From Acidobacteriota bacterium (GTDB lineage Bacteria; Acidobacteriota; Terriglobia; Bryobacterales; Bryobacteraceae), in assembly GCA_947466555.1 (NCBI GenBank), contig CANIFK010000343.1:1-6132 (forward strand): DNA of 6,132 nucleotides, in the 5' to 3' direction. The position numbers and the translations under genes are program-made. Positions 1 to 5,691 of the stretch are shown in pieces; within the stretch, counting starts at the first letter, position 1, and each line of letters begins with the position of its first letter. A model generated the notes under the pieces. The model searched no databases. It worked only from the letters and a program-made list of their open reading frames with translations, and was not told the origin of the DNA.

Positions 1-1230
1 ATCGTAAAGCCGCACCACGTTTTCACCCGTGCGGCAGGCCAGCGAGCGGCCACCGGGCGCGAGCAGCGCCTCCGCACAACCGCTGGTGACGGTGACGACT
101 TCGCGAACGCTCCGCCGCGTGGCGGACGGCAAGTCCCATATCTCCAGCCGGTACGTGGGCGTCAGTAAGTGAAGCGTGCGCGAGTCGGAACCGAAGACAA
201 CCCGCTGGTTCGTCGCGGTGGGGATGTGGAGCCGCACCGCGAGCGGGTCCGTAGTGAGCACGACGATACCGGACTCATCCTGCGCCGCCAGCCATTTCCC
301 GTCCGGGGAGAAGGTCACGTAGCGCAGTTCCGGCCGGAGCCGGGGCGTGAGCGTATGGGCCGGAGCAACGCTCGCCACGGCGCGCACCGCGGGCAAATCG
401 GCAACCGCCTGCCGCCAGGCGGCGAAGGCCGAGGTCGGGGGCCGGGAGGCAGTATCGCGACAATTCGCCGGCAGCGCGCTGAGCGTCCGCGCCATCTCCC
501 GCACCCGTTTACTCTCCGGGCGGGTGAGGGTGAGGAAGTCACTCATCACGCCCCCGGTGACGCCGTTGTTCTCCGTCAGGCGGTCAAAGAAGCCCACCAT
601 CGCCGCCGGATCATAGCCGGCGGAGGCCAGGGCGTAGAGGGAAAGTTGGTCAGCCGCCACCTCGTCGTCGACGTATCTGGGCGGCTCGGTAGCGCGGGAA
701 GCGCCGTCGAGAATCTGGTTATACCGGGCGAAGACGTCGGCGCGGTCGCCGATCGATTGCACCCCGAGGCCCGAGCGCAGAACCCGCGTCATACGCCGCG
801 AGCCTTGGCGCGCCAATACGTGGCCGAACTCGTGGCCCAGGATGCCGGCCAATTCGTCCTCCGTCCGAACGAAGGCAACGAGCTTGCGCGAGATGTAGAC
901 GCGGCCGCCGGGCAGAACAAAGGCGTTCGGCGTGCCGATATCAACCAGGAAGTAGCGAAAGCGAATAGCCGTGGCTGGCATATGGGCCAGCAGACGTGCG
1001 CCCAACGCTTCCAAATACGCCGTCTCCGTGCGGGTATGAACGATAGGGATCGTCCGCTGCACGTGTTCGGCAATGGCATCACCCAGGTCGGACTCCTGCG
1101 CCGGGGTGAAAAGATTGAACTCCGCCGAGGCGGCCATCGCGGGAGGCGGCGGGCAGGTTTGCGAAAAGGCCCGTGCGAGACACATCCCGAGTAACACTAC
1201 GGAACGGACGGCAACGGGCCACTTACTCAC
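1..1230 (-). CDS. Exported M48-family zinc metalloprotease with C-terminal beta-propeller (3' end outside window)
   Basis: The frame is open for 410 codons from a GTG at 1230 to the window edge, so the protein is truncated at its C-terminus here. Residues 1-23 form a signal peptide with likely cleavage AFS|QTC. The M48 core follows: a TPNAFVLPGGRVYISRKL segment (about 100-117), the zinc motif HEFGH (His133, Glu134, His137), and EVAAD with Glu190 as probable third zinc ligand, then an AGYDP segment as in BepA/LoiP-type M48 proteins. From about residue 298 the sequence turns into propeller-like blades (RYVTFSPDGKWLAAQD, LEIWDL). Family knowledge: such peptidases act in the periplasm on misfolded envelope proteins. 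Odd points: the His of the usual 'THP' loop is Arg237 (TRPES), and the His after the zinc helix (ARH) is Gln142. GTG was chosen because it gives a complete signal peptide and lies 6 bases after the previous stop; no clear ribosome site precedes it, so reinitiation is likely. Function as a protease is well supported; the substrate is unknown. Confidence 0.9.
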   Translation of the reverse strand, partial: MSKWPVAVRSVVLLGMCLARAFSQTCPPPPAMAASAEFNLFTPAQESDLGDAIAEHVQRTIPIVHTRTETAYLEALGARLLAHMPATAIRFRYFLVDIGTPNAFVLPGGRVYISRKLVAFVRTEDELAGILGHEFGHVLARQGSRRMTRVLRSGLGVQSIGDRADVFARYNQILDGASRATEPPRYVDDEVAADQLSLYALASAGYDPAAMVGFFDRLTENNGVTGGVMSDFLTLTRPESKRVREMARTLSALPANCRDTASRPPTSAFAAWRQAVADLPAVRAVASVAPAHTLTPRLRPELRYVTFSPDGKWLAAQDESGIVVLTTDPLAVRLHIPTATNQRVVFGSDSRTLHLLTPTYRLEIWDLPSATRRSVREVVTVTSGCAEALLAPGGRSLACRTGENVVRLYD

Positions 1231-1236
1231 GGGAAC

Positions 1237-2016
1237 TTAGTCCGCTTTCAAGCGTTTGGCGTTGGCGGGCGGGGCGAATAAGGCCTGATCGAGCTTGGCG
1301 TTATTGATGGTTACGCTTTCGGAATACATCTCGAAGATCTTGTTTCCATCGCGGAAACGGACGATGCTCCAAGGCCACATGACACCGCCCACATCGCGGT
1401 ATTTGTTAAAGACCGTCATCTCCTCCACCTTGCGCTGCTTTTCCGGGTCGCGCCGGTGGTAGGTTTGGCGGACGGGCAGGTGCGTGGTGCGGTGGAAGTA
1501 AACAGTGACGGTGTGGTTTTCGCCATCGGTGATGTCAACCACTTCCACCGGGTTGTTATCAAAAACCGCCGTCTCCTTAAACTCGAAAATCATGCCGAGT
1601 TCATCCATCCGGTAGCGGAGGATGTAAAAGATATTGAGTAAAGTCGTCTCAACATAACGCTCATACTGCCCGGCGGGCAGCGGGCGAATGCCGCGAAAGG
1701 AGACCTGCACGCCTTCCTTGTCGGTGAACAGGTAGGCGTAGTCCTCCTCCTTCTTCCCGAACGACTGGCGTTCGCGGATGTTCAACGTGCCGCCCGGCTG
1801 TTCGTACTTCGTGTAGACCTTGGCGGTGGCCAGGCCGTTCAACTGCTCCCGGTAGAAGGAGTACAGGCGGCCGTGCTCTATCCGGTCGGTCATGGACAGG
1901 AATTTCTTCCCGCCCACGGCCGCCAGCGACTGTTCGACAATCGTCCGCCCGCGCACCGTCGCCGGCTGCGCGGCCAGGCCTACCGCTACGAGTACCGCTA
2001 GTCCAAGGAACCGCAC
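1237..2016 (-). CDS. Exported LolA-like (outer-membrane lipoprotein-sorting-like) protein
   Basis: A 259-residue protein with a signal peptide MRFLGLAVLVAVGLAA, likely cleaved before Gln17. The mature part is beta-strand rich and looks like the LolA/LppX-type half-barrel family: an N-terminal helix with AAVGGKK (about 32-38), alternating strands, a VTVYFHRTTHLPVRQTYHR strand-turn (169-188), and a C-terminal KYRDVGGVMWPWSI segment (205-218) ending near FAPP (247-250). The family binds lipid or lipoprotein acyl chains in the periplasm; this member has no demonstrated ligand. It aligns by eye with the C-terminal domain of the adjoining M16 protein (LGG near the start, WRDVNGV near the end), so the two are probably paralogous domains. 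The start is GTG, overlapping the upstream stop by one base (TAGTG), with a GAGGAG 11 bases upstream. No better in-frame start keeps the signal peptide. Fold assignment is inferred; a general 'hypothetical exported protein' call is the conservative alternative. Confidence 0.85.
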   Translation of the reverse strand: MRFLGLAVLVAVGLAAQPATVRGRTIVEQSLAAVGGKKFLSMTDRIEHGRLYSFYREQLNGLATAKVYTKYEQPGGTLNIRERQSFGKKEEDYAYLFTDKEGVQVSFRGIRPLPAGQYERYVETTLLNIFYILRYRMDELGMIFEFKETAVFDNNPVEVVDITDGENHTVTVYFHRTTHLPVRQTYHRRDPEKQRKVEEMTVFNKYRDVGGVMWPWSIVRFRDGNKIFEMYSESVTINNAKLDQALFAPPANAKRLKAD

Positions 2017-4139
2017 TATTTCATGATCTCCTCAGCTTTGACGCCGGCGTTCACCACGATGGTTTCGTATTTGATTTCGCTGGACTTCTTGCCACCCTGG
2101 TTGATCTCCACAAGGAACGGCGCCTTCACGCCGTTGACGTCGCGCCAATCCTTGTAGATGTTCTCCACTTCGGACGGCCCCTGCGGGCCCATGGCCTTGT
2201 ACGACAGCTTCACAAGCATGCCCGTCGCGGCGTCGACGGTAAGCTTAGCCGAGTTGCCGGACTTATCGCTGATCTCGAACTCAGTGTCGGAGAGCGCGTT
2301 GACCGTTCGGCCTTCCAAGCGATCGCTGAGCGAGAGGGTGAAGAGGTTACGGAACAGCTCTTCGTTCAACTGCTTGACCACCGGCGCGGGCATGGGCATG
2401 GGCGCGGGCACGTTCGGCGCCTGGAAGGTGCCGGTCTTCCCGTCCCACTTCACCAGCACTTTGCCGAAGGGCAGTTCCTGCTCCTGGCGCAGTTGGTTGG
2501 GCACGATGAAGAGCACCTTCTGCTTCACAGCGAGGGTGCCGAGCGTCGCGTTGGCCGTCATGGTGACGTCCTTGACGGCGGCCAGCTTGTCGGCCCCGCC
2601 GAGTGCCGTTTGCAACTTGCCGAGCATCGCCTTGCCCTTGGCCAGCGAGGCAGCGGAGACCTCCGCGGCGGCCTTCGGCGGCTCCTTCACCTTCAGTTCC
2701 AGTTTGGTGATGGGCAGCTTCAGATCGGTCAGCGGGGTCTTGAAACCGTCGATGTTGCCGATGGTGGTGATGACGAATTTGGACGGGTCGATGTACTGTT
2801 TGGCGACGCGGAGGATGTCGGCCTTCGTAACGGCGGCAATCGCCTTCTGATACTGCGCCAGGTAGTCCTTCGGGTAGGCGTAGTAGTCATAGCGGAAGAG
2901 GCGCGAGAGGGTCTTCTGCGGCTTGTCGAAATTGAAGACGAAGCTATTGATGACCTTATCCTTGGCGGTGGAAACTTCCTCATCCGTCACGCCGGTGGTG
3001 CGGATTTTGTTCACTTCTTCGAGGATGGTTTGGATGGTGGCGACGGTGGATTCAGTCTTGGTGGAGGCCGAGATCTGGAACGTGCCCGGGTGCAGGTAGC
3101 CGGCGCCCCAGCCACCGCCCACGCTATAGGCGTAGCCCAGTTCCGTACGCACTTTCTTGAACAACCGGCTATCGAAACCGCCGCCGAGAATGTCGGAAAG
3201 CACTTCAAGCGCGGGGTAGTCCTTATCGCTCAACAGGCCACCCAAGTGGCCGATGGTGAGAAAGGTCTGAGTCACTTCCTTCTTATCACCCGCATAGATA
3301 CCGGGCTTGGCCTGGAAAGTGACTTTCGGGAAGGTGGGCGTGGCGCCGGCGGCGGGCGTCCAATTGCCAAGCACCTGCTCCAGACGCGCCTTCATGGCGG
3401 CTTTGTCGAAATCGCCGGAGACGGCCATCATCATGTTGGCGGGATGGTAGTACTGGCGATGAAAGTTCTGAAGGTCGGCGCGGGTGATGGCGTCCAGCGT
3501 CTCGTACTCCACCTCGCGGCCGAAGGGCGTATCGCGGCCATAAATGATGGCCTGGAATTCGCTGCGGTTGACGTCATCGGCTTCGTCGTACCGGCGGCCA
3601 ATAGCGCTGCGGTACTGCGTCTTCAACAGGTCGATCTTGTCCTGGCGGAACTCGGGTTGCGAGAGCAGATCGAAGTAGACGCCGAGCACTTCATCGATGT
3701 TTTCCTTCAGGCAATTGAAGCCAAACGTGGCCACTTCTTCGCTCAGGCTGGATTCAACGGAGGCGGCGATATTCTCCAACTGCTCATCAATCTGATCGCC
3801 GGTCTTCGATTTCGAACCGCCGCTGCGCAGGACGCTAGCGGCCAGTTCGCCGAGGCCGGCCTTGGGAGCCGGATCGAGCAGGTTGCCGGTCTTGACCAGG
3901 ATGGTGCCGTTGATGAACGGCAGCGTGTGGTTCTCGAGCAGGTAAACTTTCAAACCATTCTTCAGCGTGAAGACTTCGATTTCCGGGATCTTCACATCGC
4001 CCAGCTTGCCGTACTTCAGGTTCTTCCACGCACCGATCTGCATGGCGCCGGGCTTGGCAGGGGCGGCGGCGGGACGGGGGGCAGCGGCCTGCCCGAACAT
4101 AGCTGCGGCGGCAAGGAGTAAGAGTGTTCCGAATCTCAT
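2016..4139 (-). CDS. Exported M16 peptidase-like subunit lacking the zinc motif, fused to a LolA-like domain
   Basis: A 707-residue protein. Signal peptide MRFGTLLLLAAAAMFG with likely cleavage before Gln17, then an Ala/Pro-rich linker (18-31). M16 N-terminal domain about 52-200 and M16 C-terminal domain about 215-470. Where active members read H-x-x-E-H, this one has AGLGELAASVL (94-104), so the expected His, Glu and His are Glu98, Ala101 and Ser102; the expected ERDVVxxE helix is KIDLLKTQ (168-175). It cannot bind zinc in the usual way. The other active-site half is present: SRLFKKVRTELGYAYSV, with Arg331 and Tyr338 as the family's Arg/Tyr pair, followed by a Gly-rich GGGWGAG. Residues about 497-707 are a separate LolA-like domain (LGGADKL at 513-519, WRDVNGV at 665-671), making the protein longer than the 400-450 residues of plain M16B subunits. 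It starts directly after the upstream gene's stop (TAAATG). Likely role: the substrate-binding partner of the active M16 protein encoded just upstream. Confidence 0.93.
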   Translation of the reverse strand: MRFGTLLLLAAAAMFGQAAAPRPAAAPAKPGAMQIGAWKNLKYGKLGDVKIPEIEVFTLKNGLKVYLLENHTLPFINGTILVKTGNLLDPAPKAGLGELAASVLRSGGSKSKTGDQIDEQLENIAASVESSLSEEVATFGFNCLKENIDEVLGVYFDLLSQPEFRQDKIDLLKTQYRSAIGRRYDEADDVNRSEFQAIIYGRDTPFGREVEYETLDAITRADLQNFHRQYYHPANMMMAVSGDFDKAAMKARLEQVLGNWTPAAGATPTFPKVTFQAKPGIYAGDKKEVTQTFLTIGHLGGLLSDKDYPALEVLSDILGGGFDSRLFKKVRTELGYAYSVGGGWGAGYLHPGTFQISASTKTESTVATIQTILEEVNKIRTTGVTDEEVSTAKDKVINSFVFNFDKPQKTLSRLFRYDYYAYPKDYLAQYQKAIAAVTKADILRVAKQYIDPSKFVITTIGNIDGFKTPLTDLKLPITKLELKVKEPPKAAAEVSAASLAKGKAMLGKLQTALGGADKLAAVKDVTMTANATLGTLAVKQKVLFIVPNQLRQEQELPFGKVLVKWDGKTGTFQAPNVPAPMPMPAPVVKQLNEELFRNLFTLSLSDRLEGRTVNALSDTEFEISDKSGNSAKLTVDAATGMLVKLSYKAMGPQGPSEVENIYKDWRDVNGVKAPFLVEINQGGKKSSEIKYETIVVNAGVKAEEIMK
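2028..2033 (-). promoter_or_regulatory. Ribosome binding site of the LolA-like gene, inside the end of the upstream gene
   Basis: GAGGAG on the minus strand lies 11 bases before the GTG start at 2016, inside the last codons of the M16-like gene. The spacing is slightly long. The stop and start share one base (TAGTG), which favours coupled translation. Confidence 0.5.
2383..2410 (-). repeat. Short hexamer-type repeat encoding a Pro/Ala/Met tract
   Basis: On the plus strand a 10-base sequence ggcgcgggca occurs at 2383-2392 and again at 2401-2410, with two copies of GGGCAT-like hexamers between. It encodes VPAPMPMPAPV (577-587) in the LolA-like domain of the M16 fusion protein, probably a flexible surface loop that grew by slippage. 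Confidence 0.6.
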
Positions 4140-5627
4140 TTACTTAGCCTCTTCCTTCTTGGGCTGCACGGTGATGCCCACGGTCTTGTTATTCGCGGTC
4201 AGATAGGTCTTGGCGACACGTTGGACGTCGGCGGGGGTCACTTTGTCGAGCTCCTGCAGATCGGTAAACAACTTACGCCAATCGCCATATTCCATCCAGG
4301 TGGAGGCGAAGGCACCGGCGAGGCCGGAGTTACTATCGAGGGCGCGCAGCAGCCCGGCACGCATCTTCACTTTGACCCGCTTGACGGTGGCATCGTCCAC
4401 GCCATCCTTCTGGATCTTGGCGACGATCTCTTCCCAATTCTTCTCCAGGTCTGCGACGGTCTTGCCCTGATTGGGTACGCCGTAGTAGAGGAACAGATTG
4501 GGGTATTTGCCACCGGGAAACTGCGGAATCGTCTGAGTGCCGAGGGCGAGTTTCTTATCGCGCACCTGCTCCTTGTACAGGATGCCCGTGCGGCCGCTGG
4601 AGAGCACGCCATTGAGCACGTCGAGCGCGGCGTCATCGGCATGCGTACCTTCCGGGCGATGGTAGGCGATCATCAGGAACGGTTGGGCGGGGTCGTCGAT
4701 TTCGACGTGCTTGGTGCCCATCTGCGCGGGCTCCTTGGTAACCAGACGCGGAGGCAGCGGGCCGGCGGGGATGGGGCCGAAGTACTTCTCCGCCAGCTTC
4801 TTGATCTCCGCCGGATTCACGTCACCGACGATGCCGACGCACATGTTGCCGGGGACGTAATAGGTCTTGTGGAACTCGGCGCCGCCCTTGGCGCGGAGGT
4901 TCTCGATGTCGCTCGCCCAACCGATGAAATTGCGGTACGGGTGAGCAGTAAAGGAGGTCGTCAGCAACGCCTCAATGAGCTTACCCTGGGTACTCGATTC
5001 GACGCGCATACGGCGCTCTTCGCGCACCACGTCGCGCTCTTTATAGAACTCGCGGAACACCGGCTTCGCCGTCCATTCCGATTGCAGCGCGAACCACAGT
5101 TCGGTGCGATTCGCCGGGAGGCTGTAGAAGTAGTTCGTGTAGTCGAGCGCCGTGGAGGCGTTAAAACCTACGCCGCCATTACGTTCAATTTCCTTGGTGA
5201 AGGCGTTGGGGTCCACGTAGCTGTTGGCCTTATCGATGGCCTTCTTCAACGCCGCTTCCAGGCGCTCAATCTGCGCCTTATCGGCACGGCGGCCTTTCAC
5301 GCGTTCCTCTTCCAGCTTGTCGTAGGCCTGCTCGACGGCGGCCAGGGCTTTCTCCTCTTCGGGCCAGTTCTTGGTGCCGAGGGAGGTGGTTCCTTTCCCG
5401 ATCATGTGTTCAAACATGTGGGCGGTGGAGGAGGCGTTGGCCGGGTCGTTGGCGGCACCGGAATCGACGTGGAGATGGAACGAAACCACGGGGGCTTCGT
5501 GCCGCTCCATGACGATGAAGTGCAGGCCGTTGGCGAGCGTGAACTCGGTGACCTTCTTTTCAAAATCGGCAAGGTTTTGGCTGAACAGACTGGCTGCCAG
5601 CAAGGGGAATAGAGCTAGGGGGCGCAT
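4140..5627 (-). CDS. Exported M16 zinc metallopeptidase, catalytic subunit
   Basis: A 495-residue insulinase/pitrilysin-family peptidase, first gene of the operon. Signal peptide MRPLALFPLLAASLFS, likely cleaved before Gln17. The inverted zinc motif is intact: HMFEH with His70, Glu73 (catalytic) and His74. GGVGFNASTALDYTNYF (151-167) and KERDVVREERRM (196-207) follow, giving Glu204 as likely third ligand and Glu197 as the second conserved acid. The His74-Glu204 spacing is about 130 residues against about 76 in classical members; the excess is a charged helical insertion at about 88-136. M16 C-terminal domain spans about 245-430. Its loop reads LYKEQVRDKKLALG, so the Tyr of the family's Arg/Tyr pair appears lost. 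The frame is open upstream to 5807, but the ATG at 5627 is chosen because a signal peptide starts there and GAAGAG lies 7 bases upstream; the extension would run across the divergent promoter and gene. Predicted to act outside the cytoplasm with the inactive-site partner downstream. Confidence 0.95.
   Translation of the reverse strand: MRPLALFPLLAASLFSQNLADFEKKVTEFTLANGLHFIVMERHEAPVVSFHLHVDSGAANDPANASSTAHMFEHMIGKGTTSLGTKNWPEEEKALAAVEQAYDKLEEERVKGRRADKAQIERLEAALKKAIDKANSYVDPNAFTKEIERNGGVGFNASTALDYTNYFYSLPANRTELWFALQSEWTAKPVFREFYKERDVVREERRMRVESSTQGKLIEALLTTSFTAHPYRNFIGWASDIENLRAKGGAEFHKTYYVPGNMCVGIVGDVNPAEIKKLAEKYFGPIPAGPLPPRLVTKEPAQMGTKHVEIDDPAQPFLMIAYHRPEGTHADDAALDVLNGVLSSGRTGILYKEQVRDKKLALGTQTIPQFPGGKYPNLFLYYGVPNQGKTVADLEKNWEEIVAKIQKDGVDDATVKRVKVKMRAGLLRALDSNSGLAGAFASTWMEYGDWRKLFTDLQELDKVTPADVQRVAKTYLTANNKTVGITVQPKKEEAK
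4148..4155 (-). promoter_or_regulatory. Ribosome binding site of the inactive M16 subunit, inside the end of the upstream gene
   Basis: GGAAGAGG on the minus strand lies within the last codons of the catalytic M16 gene, eight bases before the ATG at 4139. The upstream stop TAA abuts this ATG (TAAATG), so the two subunits should be translated together in similar amounts. Confidence 0.65.
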
Positions 5628-5634
5628 GTTACGA

Positions 5635-5640
5635 CTCTTC
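5635..5640 (-). promoter_or_regulatory. Ribosome binding site that fixes the start of the catalytic M16 gene
   Basis: On the minus strand this is GAAGAG, seven bases before the ATG at 5627. It decides between that start and the much longer open frame reaching 5807, since a signal peptide also begins at 5627. Confidence 0.6.
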
Positions 5641-5674
5641 TTAAGATGGTACCAGCGTCGATTCGGGTGCACTC

Positions 5675-5680
5675 GATATA
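5675..5680 (-). promoter_or_regulatory. Possible -10 element for the leftward peptidase operon, overlapping the rightward -10
   Basis: Read leftward, this stretch is TATATC, sharing its TATA core with the rightward TATACT. It would place the transcript start near 5668 and leave about 40 bases of leader containing the GAAGAG site before the ATG at 5627. No clear -35 is visible. An alternative leftward -10 is TACCAT at 5651-5646. This is a low-confidence call; the promoter must lie in or near the 64-base gap unless it is inside the divergent gene. Confidence 0.25.
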
Positions 5681-5682
5681 CT
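5677..5682 (+). promoter_or_regulatory. Putative -10 element (TATACT) of the carboxylesterase gene
   Basis: TATACT differs from the sigma-70 consensus TATAAT at one base and ends 9 bases before the ATG at 5692. Transcription would begin at or within a few bases of the start codon, which fits the absence of any purine-rich ribosome site in between (CTGTCCCCACT is mostly pyrimidine). I see no convincing -35 hexamer at normal spacing. Assigned by eye only. Confidence 0.45.
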
Positions 5683-5691
5683 GTCCCCACT

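Noticed and set aside
169..1194. A long plus-strand open frame (341 codons) opposite the M48 gene
   Set aside because: The minus strand has an uninterrupted M48 sequence with signal peptide, HEFGH and EVAAD. The plus frame gives an Arg/Gly-rich protein without recognisable motifs, as expected from GC-biased antisense.
2493..4121. A 542-codon plus-strand open frame opposite the M16-like gene
   Set aside because: It is the antisense of a clear M16 protein; its product is a Gly/Leu/Val/Asp-rich composition artefact with no family motif.
4221..5612. A 463-codon plus-strand open frame opposite the catalytic M16 gene
   Set aside because: It is wholly antisense to a confident gene, has no recognisable domain and is explained by codon bias.
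2016..5627. The M16 pair as a PqqF-like or other peptide-maturation system with a nearby small precursor
   Set aside because: No small precursor, radical SAM enzyme, cyclodehydratase or transporter gene is visible in the window, so there is nothing here to support that pathway.
5626..5691. Upstream in-frame ATG for the esterase
   Set aside because: The added 22 residues (MLRLFLRWYQRR and onward) do not look like a signal, would include the TATACT element, and overlap the start codon of the divergent gene.
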